Positions 50,358 through 58,762 of a stretch of DNA of 64,000 nt are shown here, in pieces (within the stretch, counting starts at the first letter, position 1; every line of letters begins with the position of its first letter). This stretch comes from UBA4575 sp002386945 (lineage in GTDB: Bacteria > Pseudomonadota > Gammaproteobacteria > UBA4575): positions 372,001-436,000 of the forward strand of contig CALSUC010000001.1 of assembly GCA_943789445.1 (NCBI GenBank). Reading direction: 5' to 3'. Position numbers and translations under genes: made by a program. The notes beneath the pieces are model-generated. The model made no database searches. It was not told the origin of the DNA and worked only from the letters and a program-made list of their open reading frames with translations.

Positions 50358-52034
50358 TTAGTCGGTTACTGCACCGCTTGAGGCCGAGCTAACTTGCTTT
50401 GCATATTTAGCCAGTACCCCGCGAGTATAGCGGGCTTTAGGCGCTTTCCACGCCGTTTTACGTTTCTTCAATTCGCTTGCACTAACGTGTAAATTCATCT
50501 CGCCACACTCGGCATCAATGGTGATTTTGTCACCATTTTTGACTAGGGCAAGTGGGCCGCCAACGGCCGCTTCAGGTGTGATATGTCCGACAACAAAGCC
50601 GTGACTACCACCAGAAAAGCGACCATCAGTGATTAATGCGACATCTTTGCCGAGACCTTTGCCCATTACAGCTGAGGTTGGCGAGAGCATTTCACGCATG
50701 CCGGGGCCGCCGACTGGGCCTTCATAGCGAATAACGATGACATCACCTTTCTTAATGCCACCATCGAGAATCTTCTTCAAGGCTGCTTCTTCCGAGGCGA
50801 AGACCTTGGCCTTGCCGGTGAAAGAAAGCCCTTCTTTACCTGAAATCTTGGCGACGGCACCTTCTGGCGCTAGGTTGCCGTATAGGATGACCAAATGGCC
50901 ATCTTTCTTAATGGGGTTACTGAATGGGCGAATGATGTTCTGTCCTTTTGGATAGGCTTTCACCTTGGCTAGATTTTGCGCCATGGTCTTGCCGGTGACA
51001 GTTAGGCACTCACCATAGAGTAGGCCTTTCTTCAGCAGCATCTTCATTAAGGGCTGAATCCCACCGATCTCAATAAGCTCTGACATCATGTACTTGCCAC
51101 TAGGGCGCAAGTCGGCCATTACCGGTACTTTTTTACCGATACGGGTAAAGTCATCGATCGACAGTTTGACGCCCATGGAATAGGCCATGGCGAGCATATG
51201 TAATACCGCATTAGTCGATCCACCGAGGGCAGTAATGATTGTAATGGCATTTAAAAAAGCCTTACGCGTCATAATGTCACTAGGACGGATGTCTTTTTCT
51301 AATAGGTTTAAAACGGCCTTGCCGGCATTGCGACAATCGTCTTCTTTTGATTTTGAAATAGCAGCCTGGGCTGAACTACCCGGTAGGCTCATGCCTAGGG
51401 CTTCAATCGCTGATGCCATGGTGTTGGCGGTATACATGCCACCACAGGAGCCGGCACCTGGGATCGCTTTCGATTCGATTTGTTTTAATTCTTTGTCACC
51501 TATCTCTTGCTTGGCATGCTGGCCAACGGCTTCAAATACAGAGACAACGTCAATCTTAATGCCTTTATGTACGCCCGGCATAATGGTGCCGCCATAGACG
51601 AATACAGCCGGTCGGTTCAAGCGCGCTAGGGCCATCATGCAGCCCGGCATGTTTTTATCGCAACCACCAATCGCAACAACGCCATCAAAACCCTCACAGC
51701 CGGTTACGGTTTCAATAGAATCGGCAATCACTTCACGCGAAACCAGTGAGTACTTCATACCCTCTGAACCCATCGAGATACCGTCTGAGATGGTGATGGT
51801 ATTAAAGATCACACCTTTACCACCCGCGCTATTAGCACCTGCAGCCGCTTTTTCGGCCAGGGTATTAATGTGCATATTGCATGGCGTTACCATGCTCCAA
51901 GTAGAGGCAATACCGATCTGCGGCTTTTTAAAGTCGCCATCTTTGAAGCCAACGGCGCGTAGCATGGCTCGACTTGGTGCACGCTCGGTGCCATCGACAA
52001 CTATTGAAGAATGGGAGCGGAGTTTTTTGTTCAT
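50358..52034 (-). CDS. ilvD: Dihydroxy-acid dehydratase
   Basis: IlvD dehydrates dihydroxy acids in valine, leucine and isoleucine synthesis. The 558-residue protein is of the shorter type common in plants and many bacteria. Cysteines for the Fe-S cluster are in GGCDKNMPGCMMA and GAGSCGGMYTANTM. GGSTNAVLHMLAMAYSMG and LITDGRFSGGSHGFVVGH are the family signatures. It does not overlap its neighbours, and is read toward the cyclo-ligase gene 158 bases away; whether they share a transcript is unclear. Confidence 0.97.
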   Translation of the reverse strand: MNKKLRSHSSIVVDGTERAPSRAMLRAVGFKDGDFKKPQIGIASTWSMVTPCNMHINTLAEKAAAGANSAGGKGVIFNTITISDGISMGSEGMKYSLVSREVIADSIETVTGCEGFDGVVAIGGCDKNMPGCMMALARLNRPAVFVYGGTIMPGVHKGIKIDVVSVFEAVGQHAKQEIGDKELKQIESKAIPGAGSCGGMYTANTMASAIEALGMSLPGSSAQAAISKSKEDDCRNAGKAVLNLLEKDIRPSDIMTRKAFLNAITIITALGGSTNAVLHMLAMAYSMGVKLSIDDFTRIGKKVPVMADLRPSGKYMMSELIEIGGIQPLMKMLLKKGLLYGECLTVTGKTMAQNLAKVKAYPKGQNIIRPFSNPIKKDGHLVILYGNLAPEGAVAKISGKEGLSFTGKAKVFASEEAALKKILDGGIKKGDVIVIRYEGPVGGPGMREMLSPTSAVMGKGLGKDVALITDGRFSGGSHGFVVGHITPEAAVGGPLALVKNGDKITIDAECGEMNLHVSASELKKRKTAWKAPKARYTRGVLAKYAKQVSSASSGAVTD

Positions 52035-52189
52035 AAGTTTATTGCGGGTTGTTGGGCTTAAGAGACTGCACTATACCGAATGCGGCGAATCGGGACGAGT
52101 CTTCGCTAGGGATATTCAGTCTATTTTAGGTCTGTGGGGGTGATCGTTTGATCCATGCCCCACAGGATAATGGGTACTACGTGGGTGGC

Positions 52190-52810
52190 TTAGCTTTCTT
52201 CTGTGAAGCTAGCCGATAGTTCAGCGTAATCAGCCATTGATTGCTCAATCACTTTCATCGCGTGATCACGGCCGTAGGCAGGGCCTACTTGGACCTTGGA
52301 ATCTTCACCCGGTAAGACCTTATAAGTACTGAAGTAGTGACGTAGTCGTTCAACAATCGAACTAGGTAATTCAGCAACATCATCAACTTGTGACCAAATG
52401 TGATCGCCCTCAAGTACGGCTAAGATTTTATCGTCGGCTTCACCACCATCGATCATCGGTAAACCACCGACAACGCGTGCATTTAAAAGTAATTCAGCGC
52501 GGTCGACAGGACGGTCGCTGATGACACAGATATCCAACGGATCGTCATCACCTTGTAGATCATCACCCATCAATGCGCCAACGCGTGCACCACAATAAGT
52601 GCGAGGAATAAAGCCATAGAGAGTCGGTGGTAGTGAAGAGGTGCGATGTGGACGATCTACACGCAGGTAACCGGTCTGTTTGTCGACTTCATATTTGACG
52701 TGATCGAATGGGGTGCTCTCAATGTAGGCGTGCACTACGCTAGGCGCGTTTGGGCCTACTTCGATGCCGTGCCAAGGGTGTGGGCGCCAGCGATTAAATG
52801 TTGATGACAA
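52190..52810 (-). CDS. ppa: Inorganic pyrophosphatase (family I)
   Basis: Ppa hydrolyses pyrophosphate, pulling biosynthetic reactions forward. The 206-residue protein has the family I signature in GDDDPLDICVISDRP and a following DDKILAV region with the metal Asp residues. It starts at TTG 52810 with GAGGAG about 9 bases upstream, since no ATG is near. It is longer than E. coli Ppa (176) by an N-terminal WRPHPWHGIEVGPNAP extension. It is a single gene. Confidence 0.93.
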   Translation of the reverse strand: MSSTFNRWRPHPWHGIEVGPNAPSVVHAYIESTPFDHVKYEVDKQTGYLRVDRPHRTSSLPPTLYGFIPRTYCGARVGALMGDDLQGDDDPLDICVISDRPVDRAELLLNARVVGGLPMIDGGEADDKILAVLEGDHIWSQVDDVAELPSSIVERLRHYFSTYKVLPGEDSKVQVGPAYGRDHAMKVIEQSMADYAELSASFTEES

Positions 52811-52969
52811 AGCGTGTTACTCCTCTATATGTATCGTGACTGCTGGGCTGTGATGCTGATCAAGCAAGCAGTCAATTTAATTGTGTGTGCTATCAGTTGG
52901 TTATGCTACCGCATTCAGTCTGTATAGGACTGCGGTGTTTTAACATAACGTTATGCTTTGGCCAATGGT

Positions 52970-53260
52970 TTATATGACAGTAGCCCAAAGTCCAAGGCCT
53001 AATCGCGCAAAAAGTACCGCTAAGACCAGATTGCTTAGCGCACTGACAAGACTACGGAAGGTAATTTTTTGCAGACATTGTCGTGCCCCGGCATAAGCGC
53101 CAACGGCGGTAACGAAAAATCCAAACTCAGACATCAGCAGCAAGGTCAGTAGCGGTAAAGTGCTAAGCCCTTGGGGATTGGTTTTACCACCGAGGGTGAC
53201 GGCTACTAGTAATACGCTGCCAAGAAATAAAGCGACGCTGGGATACAGTTCTTTTTTCAT
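52970..53260 (-). CDS. small membrane protein of unknown function
   Basis: A 96-residue protein from ATG 53260 (AGG about 7 bases before; a frame extension of 7 codons upstream is possible). Hydropathy suggests three membrane segments, roughly residues 5-22, 33-55 and 70-92, with a short Cys/Lys/Arg-rich cytoplasmic loop (GARQCLQKITFR). No family is recognised. It is alone between ppa and the lipoprotein gene. Confidence 0.6.
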   Translation of the reverse strand: MKKELYPSVALFLGSVLLVAVTLGGKTNPQGLSTLPLLTLLLMSEFGFFVTAVGAYAGARQCLQKITFRSLVSALSNLVLAVLFARLGLGLWATVI

Positions 53261-53352
53261 ACCAGACCTATAAAAAATCAAAAAATGATAAGCCCTACGG
53301 TAACAGATTATTTTCTATGTGGGAGCCGTTAACGTAGATCAATCTAACAATA

Positions 53353-54345
53353 TTAAGGGCGATGTTTGCATTGGATTTGTGGGCATCTGCCGGTGTTCTG
53401 TGCATTTGGGTATTTTGCCGTGAGCTCATTCAAGGTGTTTTGGATGGTGTCACTTTTCGCCTGACTCATCTCTATGGCACATCTGGCGGCATCTATGGCA
53501 CTGCGATGGCAACCCAAGGCGGCAGCACTATATGCAAAGTTATTGAGTGCCTGAGATGAATGTGGATTGAGCATTAAGGCCTTGCGATAAGCACGGTTAG
53601 CTGCCAAAGGCTCATTCAATTGCATGTGGCTATTGGCTAAACCTAAATGCGCAGGAAAATAATCAGGCCAACGGCGCAGTGCGGCGCTATAGGTAATCTG
53701 TGCCGCACGCGCATGTCCTAGATGTTCGAGATCAATAGCAGCAGTCATGACCCTATCGATGTCGGCATCCTCGGGGATGTCGGTCATAGGTGATAGCATT
53801 AATGACCAGTTCGAGGCGCGTGACCAGGTGTTCTCAAAGGTTTTGCGCGCGGCCCGATAATATTCATGGCGACCGCTGTGAAGTAACACAAAGTTTCTGT
53901 CTGCTGAATAACCAACGACAACGGCGTAGTGCCAGACTGGATAGGCATCTATGGCCAAGTTTTGTAAGACGATGACAGGGCGTTGCTGATTAATCGCATT
54001 AAAGAGGCTGTCTATGTCATTTGCTTGATGGTAACTCTGTAGGCCAATCTCGCGGGCAGTAGCCAGCATTTCTAGTTGTAGACCACCGGTTTTGTTTGGG
54101 CTGCTTTTGAAGCGATGTAACTTGCCCGGACGTATCGGCAGGATATAAAAATTAGCGACCATCGATAAGGCAGCAGGGCCGGAATAAAAAGCAGCTTGAT
54201 CAAAGAATGGCACTTGTAAAACGATGTCGGAAGCTTGGTCTTGCGGCTGCTTGGGTAAGAGATGATCGGCGACGGTTGTGCAACCACTGATCAGAATGCT
54301 ATTGAGCAGTAATGATAGGGCTATTAGGTAGCGGTTGAGGGGCAT
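53353..54345 (-). CDS. PA2778-like C39-fold peptidase-like lipoprotein with TPR region, catalytic Cys replaced by Ser
   Basis: A 330-residue lipoprotein (lipobox ISGC, Cys22) with a C39-like domain followed by tetratricopeptide repeats (about residues 205-310, e.g. AHLGLANSHMQLNEPLAANRA). In family members the nucleophile region reads CGPAAL after an aromatic-Gln pair. Here it reads FYSGPAAL, so Ser55 (codon TCC at 54181-54183) takes the Cys position. His139 of WHYAVVVGYS is kept. The protein is either a pseudo-peptidase or a serine variant. It is next to a PA2779-like gene, the same pairing as in Pseudomonas. Confidence 0.78.
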   Translation of the reverse strand: MPLNRYLIALSLLLNSILISGCTTVADHLLPKQPQDQASDIVLQVPFFDQAAFYSGPAALSMVANFYILPIRPGKLHRFKSSPNKTGGLQLEMLATAREIGLQSYHQANDIDSLFNAINQQRPVIVLQNLAIDAYPVWHYAVVVGYSADRNFVLLHSGRHEYYRAARKTFENTWSRASNWSLMLSPMTDIPEDADIDRVMTAAIDLEHLGHARAAQITYSAALRRWPDYFPAHLGLANSHMQLNEPLAANRAYRKALMLNPHSSQALNNFAYSAAALGCHRSAIDAARCAIEMSQAKSDTIQNTLNELTAKYPNAQNTGRCPQIQCKHRP

Positions 54346-54355
54346 GATGTCGACC

Positions 54356-54730
54356 TTAGAATGAGGTCGAGATATCGGTGTAGCCAGTCAGCTCTAACAA
54401 TAAGATCAAAGGACTGGGTGCCAATGCGACTAGATTGGAGCTGTCTGTCTCTGGCATGTCTTCAATCTGATTAGCTAGATTTCGTAATTCACTGGGGGCT
54501 AGCTCAGGTAGGCGTTGACGGATGTCGGCAGCTGTAATCTTATGCTTGAGCAGCATGCCCTTAACATCTTCGCGCTGCAGCAGGAGGTCAATGCGTTCGA
54601 TACTTTCTTCACTAGTGACTGCGGCAACTATTTGTTCGGTAGTGAACATCTCTGCCTTTAGCGACAGACTGATGAACAGTCCGAATAGGACTATTAATAG
54701 AGATCGAAATAATGGTCTTGAAAGGCTCAA
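54356..54730 (-). CDS. PA2779-like exported protein
   Basis: A 124-residue protein with a signal peptide (cut near SLKA), a helical segment (EQIVAAVTSEESIERIDLLLQREDV, a Leu/Glu-rich helix), and a hydrophobic C-terminal helix (LILLLELTGYTDI). This layout matches PA2779-family proteins that accompany PA2778 lipoproteins. It is 10 bases upstream of the C39-like gene on the same strand. The function is not known. Confidence 0.7.
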   Translation of the reverse strand: MSLSRPLFRSLLIVLFGLFISLSLKAEMFTTEQIVAAVTSEESIERIDLLLQREDVKGMLLKHKITAADIRQRLPELAPSELRNLANQIEDMPETDSSNLVALAPSPLILLLELTGYTDISTSF

Positions 54731-54808
54731 GGAATCGCTCTCAAAAATGAGGTATAGCCTGATTGTTCGCCTTTAAGCAAAGAGGGTCAAGCCTTATTCG
54801 TACGGTCG

Positions 54809-55870
54809 TTATTCTCGTTCAAACAACATCAAGTGTTCTAAGTCCATACGGATGCCTAGAGGCTTGCCGATGCTGTGATCATGATGACTAGGGGCATAGC
54901 AAAGCACACGATAATTGTTTGGCAGACGCAATGTGTAGAGGAACTGAGCCCCTAAGAAACGCTTTTCCTCAACGATCGCGCTGACCTGACTATGGTCATC
55001 GTGTGGGATGTCATCGGGTCGCACGAGGAGATCGACTTTGCTGCCTGGGGCGAATTGTTTGCCACTGCTATTGGGCAGGGTGCCGAAGACCGTTTCGACA
55101 TCTCCTGCGGCATTGATCTCGACTGGAATAAAAGTGCCGAGTCCAACAAAGTCAGCCACAAATCTAGAATTGGGTTCGTGATAGATATTGTAAGGAGAAT
55201 CAAATTGCACGATAGAGCCTTGTTGCATGACACCAATAGAGTCAGCGATTGAAAAGGCCTCATCTTGATCGTGGGTGACTAATAGCGCAGTGATTTTTTC
55301 TAACTTGAGAATATTGCGTACTTCCAGCACTAATTGATGACGCAGCTCGGGGTCTAGGCTGGAAAAAGGTTCATCTAATAAGAGTAGTGATGGGTTCGGT
55401 GCCAGTGCTCTAGCCAGAGCTACACGCTGTTGCTGTCCACCGGACAATTCATGTGGATATTTTTGATCACCAGAGGCAGGGATTTCGACTAAATCTAAGA
55501 CATGTCGGACCTGTTTTTGAATATAGTGCTGTCCCATCCTGCGAATGCCGTAAGCGACATTGTCAAAGATGGTCATATGCGGGAATAGGGCCAGGTCTTG
55601 AAACATCATACCAACACCACGTGACTGCAGTGGTGCTTGTGCTTGTTGCGAGCCAATAAGCCGTTCATTGAGTCGGATTGTGCCATGGTCGATAGGGTGT
55701 AGGCCGGCAATAGAACGGAGCAGAGTGGTCTTACCGCAGCCGCTGGGCCCGAGTAAGCAGACAATGTCCTGCGCTTGGATTGTCAGCTCTATCTGTTGCA
55801 GAATTTTCTGCTTACGATGCGAGGTTGAAAGCTGCGCTACTTCTAATAAAGGAGGTGATTGAATGGCCAT
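54809..55870 (-). CDS. fbpC: Ferric iron ABC transporter ATP-binding protein (FbpC type)
   Basis: A 353-residue ATPase with Walker A GPSGCGKTT (40-48 region), signature LSGGQQQR and Walker B LLLLDEPFS, then a C-terminal TOBE-like regulatory region. It energises uptake through the permease encoded 5 bases upstream. The order fbpA-fbpB-fbpC is standard for Fe3+ importers of Neisseria and Haemophilus type. The alternative, a putrescine or sulfate importer, is unlikely given the substrate-binding protein. Confidence 0.9.
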   Translation of the reverse strand: MAIQSPPLLEVAQLSTSHRKQKILQQIELTIQAQDIVCLLGPSGCGKTTLLRSIAGLHPIDHGTIRLNERLIGSQQAQAPLQSRGVGMMFQDLALFPHMTIFDNVAYGIRRMGQHYIQKQVRHVLDLVEIPASGDQKYPHELSGGQQQRVALARALAPNPSLLLLDEPFSSLDPELRHQLVLEVRNILKLEKITALLVTHDQDEAFSIADSIGVMQQGSIVQFDSPYNIYHEPNSRFVADFVGLGTFIPVEINAAGDVETVFGTLPNSSGKQFAPGSKVDLLVRPDDIPHDDHSQVSAIVEEKRFLGAQFLYTLRLPNNYRVLCYAPSHHDHSIGKPLGIRMDLEHLMLFERE

Positions 55871-55875
55871 GGCAA

Positions 55876-57540
55876 TTATTTCTTTCGGATCGAAATGTTT
55901 AATAGAATGACCGGTATTATACCTGTCATTACGATAGCTAACGCGGCGGTTGAAGCATCCGCAAGGCGCTCATCAGATGCTAGCTCATAGGCACGCACGG
56001 CGAGGGTGTTGAAGTTGAAGGGGCGCATAATTAAAGTCGCTGGTAATTCCTTCATGACCTCGACAAAGACTATTAAAGCAGCGCTGAGGAGGCCGCCACG
56101 AATCAGTGGTACGTGGATGCGGCGTAAGGTCTGGCCAATCGAGTTGCCTAATAAACGTGAGGCCTCATCGACTGAATGTGAAATCTTGCTGAGGCTGGCA
56201 TCCACTGTTTGTAAGGCCAATGATAAGAAGCGCACAGTGTGCGCAAAGACTAGGGCAAAGATAGTGCCGGTCAGGAGTAAACCTGACTCAATAGAAAATT
56301 GTTCGCGCAGTGTATCGATCAACCAATTATCTACACTACTTAACAAGATAATCGCACCTACTGCGATTACTGTGCCGGGAACGGCATAGCCCATAGCACA
56401 TAGATTAATCATCGATTTTAGTAAAGTGCTTTTACTGATACGTTTGGCATAAGCCAGGATGGTTGCGATGACCAAGGTCAGTACGGCAGCAGAGACGGCC
56501 AACAGGAGACTATTCCAGGTCAGCTGCCAGAAGTGTATATCGAGCATTTCATCTGCGGTTTCAATTGCCCAGCTGATTAATTGCAGTAGTGGAATAATAA
56601 AACCGAAGATCGCTGGGATAAGGCAAAAGCTTATGGCTGCAACAGCTGCCTTGCCGTGGAGTGTGAATACCTCACGTGATCGTTCGGCACTAGCATTACC
56701 ATCAAAGCGGACACGGCCACGCAGGTATTTTTCGAGTAAGAAAAGCATGAAGACAGCAGCCATCAGGAGGCTGGATAATTGCGCCGCTGTAACTGCTTCA
56801 CCATAGCCAAACCAGGTGCGAAAAATGCCAGTAGTAAAGGTGCTGATGCCAAAGTATTGCACCGTGCCGTAATCTGCCAAGGTCTCCATTAAGGCTAGGA
56901 TGACACCGGCTGCAATCGAGGGTCGTGCCAATGGCAGGATCACCGAGTAATAACGTTGCCAACGGCTAGCACCTAATAGCCGGGCGGCATCAATAATATT
57001 GGCCGACTGGTTTAACAAGGACGAGCGTGTCAGTAGGAAGACATAGGGATAGAGAACAAAAGAGAACATTGCAATAGCACCCCCTAATGAACGAATCTCG
57101 GGGAACCAATACTCGCCATAACTCAGATCAAAGCTATCGCGTAACAGTTGTTGTACGGGACCACCCACTTCCAGCATGCCGGTATAGGTGTAGGCAATAA
57201 TGTAGGCAGGCATGGATAGGGGGAGTAGCAGTAATAATTCGATGAGGCCCTTGCCTGGGAAACGATAGAGCGCACAGATGCAGGCTGCGGGTACACCGAT
57301 AATGAAGGTGCCAAGGGCGACTCCAAGACCTAGCAGTATCGAGTTTTTGACGTAGTCCCAGAGCAGGTAGTCTATTAAATGTTGCCAAGTGTCACTACGC
57401 GCATGGAGATTAAACTGCAGCACGATTAACAGCGGTAGGATAATCAGTGCGGCAATGATAAAGACGCTTAGGAACCAGCCTTGATCAGAACCTAAGCGCG
57501 CAAGACTTAATCCACGCAAAGGCTTAAGACGGTCTAGCAT
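55876..57540 (-). CDS. fbpB: Ferric iron ABC transporter permease (FbpB type)
   Basis: A 554-residue permease with two copies of the six-helix permease unit, each with its coupling loop (AARLLGASRWQRYYSVILPLARP in the first, ASRLLGNSIGQTLRRIHVPLIRGG in the second). This doubled layout is typical of FbpB. ATG 57540 is preferred with GGGA about 8 bases before; a TTG four codons upstream is the alternative. It lies between fbpA and fbpC in one operon. Confidence 0.92.
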   Translation of the reverse strand: MLDRLKPLRGLSLARLGSDQGWFLSVFIIAALIILPLLIVLQFNLHARSDTWQHLIDYLLWDYVKNSILLGLGVALGTFIIGVPAACICALYRFPGKGLIELLLLLPLSMPAYIIAYTYTGMLEVGGPVQQLLRDSFDLSYGEYWFPEIRSLGGAIAMFSFVLYPYVFLLTRSSLLNQSANIIDAARLLGASRWQRYYSVILPLARPSIAAGVILALMETLADYGTVQYFGISTFTTGIFRTWFGYGEAVTAAQLSSLLMAAVFMLFLLEKYLRGRVRFDGNASAERSREVFTLHGKAAVAAISFCLIPAIFGFIIPLLQLISWAIETADEMLDIHFWQLTWNSLLLAVSAAVLTLVIATILAYAKRISKSTLLKSMINLCAMGYAVPGTVIAVGAIILLSSVDNWLIDTLREQFSIESGLLLTGTIFALVFAHTVRFLSLALQTVDASLSKISHSVDEASRLLGNSIGQTLRRIHVPLIRGGLLSAALIVFVEVMKELPATLIMRPFNFNTLAVRAYELASDERLADASTAALAIVMTGIIPVILLNISIRKK

Positions 57541-57585
57541 TTCAATTCCCAATCTCTTTAGTTGATTCCAAGGCTGTGGTGAGAT

Positions 57586-58605
57586 TTAACGCCAACCTGC
57601 ACGATCCATGATGCGCACTGCTTCGGCGTTCAATTCGCCTAGGCGAGTGAGGTTGAGTGCGTCGGCTTTGAATGGCCCCCATTGCTGCAGGATGTCATTG
57701 ATCTCAAGGCCTTTGCGAACAGGATATTCTAAATTGATCTCACCATACCAGGCTTGTGATGCATCGGTGAGTAGGAAGGCAACGAGTTTGCTGGCTAGTT
57801 CTGGGTGTTTGCTGTGGGCGGTGATGCCGATACCACTAACATTGACGTGTACGCCACGATGATCTTGATTGGCCCAGAATAAAGTAGCCTCACTGGCGGC
57901 AGCTTGCTGCCCAGCATCAGCAGTCATCATCTTGCCTAAATAGTAAGTGTTGATTACCGCTAGATCACACTGACCTGCAGCCAGGGCTTTGATTTGGTCA
58001 CGGTCACCGCCTTGTGGTTTGCGGGCGAAATTGGCAACCAAACCATTGGCCCATGCCTGAGTCGCTTGTTCACCGTGGTGAGCCAGCATCGAAGCAACCA
58101 ATGATTGGTTATAGATGTTGTTTGATGAACGGATACAAATACGGTTTTTCCAGTTTGCATCTGTTAGCGCTTCATAGCTGCTAAGCTCTTCTTTTTTAAC
58201 GTTTTTATGGCGGTAAGCCAGCGTTCGAGCACGGACTGAAAGGCCGACCCACTGGGCGTCAGCATCTTGATATTGATGGGGTACTTGGCTGAGGATTGCT
58301 GGATCTTTGATGGCTTGTAAAAGACCTGCGTGCTTGGCGCGATGTAAGCGACCCGCATCGACCGTGATAAAGACATCGGCCGGGGTGTTCTTACCTTCTT
58401 TAAGTAGGCGCTGAATCAATGCATCTGCCTTGGCCGTGATTAGGTTGATCTGGACATTGTGGGCCTGGCCAAATTGGTCTAACAATGGCTTGATATAAGC
58501 CTCTTTACGCGCGCTATAGACGTTAATTTCATCGGTAGCGTGTGCAAATTGCGAGCAAACTAGTGTAATACTGATGTAAAGTATTGATTTGAAATTACAT
58601 TTCAT
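57586..58605 (-). CDS. fbpA: Periplasmic ferric iron-binding protein (FbpA type)
   Basis: A 339-residue binding protein with signal peptide (cut near QFAHA). The domain starts EINVYSARKEAYIKPLL, and the two adjacent tyrosines in NTYYLGKM are the Fe3+ ligands of the family. It delivers Fe3+ to FbpBC. AGGAAATGCC precedes the ATG. The region before it contains a Fur-like element. It is divergent from glnE. Confidence 0.92.
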   Translation of the reverse strand: MKCNFKSILYISITLVCSQFAHATDEINVYSARKEAYIKPLLDQFGQAHNVQINLITAKADALIQRLLKEGKNTPADVFITVDAGRLHRAKHAGLLQAIKDPAILSQVPHQYQDADAQWVGLSVRARTLAYRHKNVKKEELSSYEALTDANWKNRICIRSSNNIYNQSLVASMLAHHGEQATQAWANGLVANFARKPQGGDRDQIKALAAGQCDLAVINTYYLGKMMTADAGQQAAASEATLFWANQDHRGVHVNVSGIGITAHSKHPELASKLVAFLLTDASQAWYGEINLEYPVRKGLEINDILQQWGPFKADALNLTRLGELNAEAVRIMDRAGWR

Positions 58606-58658
58606 GGCATTTCCTGAGCAATGAATTCACAAGATTAGGATCCAATAATGGTAGCACA

Positions 58659-58671
58659 AATGAGATGCATT
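58659..58671. promoter_or_regulatory. possible Fur-binding site upstream of fbpA
   Basis: Read on the minus strand, AATGCATCTCATT shares 9 of 13 bases with AATGATAATCATT, the core of the Fur consensus, and keeps its AATG/CATT symmetry. It lies about 55 bases before the fbpA start. The outer bases do not match the 19-base consensus, so this is a moderate candidate. A Fur site would fit iron-repressed uptake. Confidence 0.4.
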
Positions 58672-58762
58672 CCTATCTTTAGGCTTGGAAATGGATGATA
58701 CAAATCACTTGTATTGAACATGTGAAACCCACCATAGGCAGGTCTTTTAGGTATGAGTTCAG

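Noticed and set aside
51637..52143. 168-codon open frame on the plus strand opposite ilvD
   Set aside because: It lies opposite a clear ilvD with intact family motifs, has no ribosome binding site and no recognisable protein sequence; it is a shadow of codon bias.
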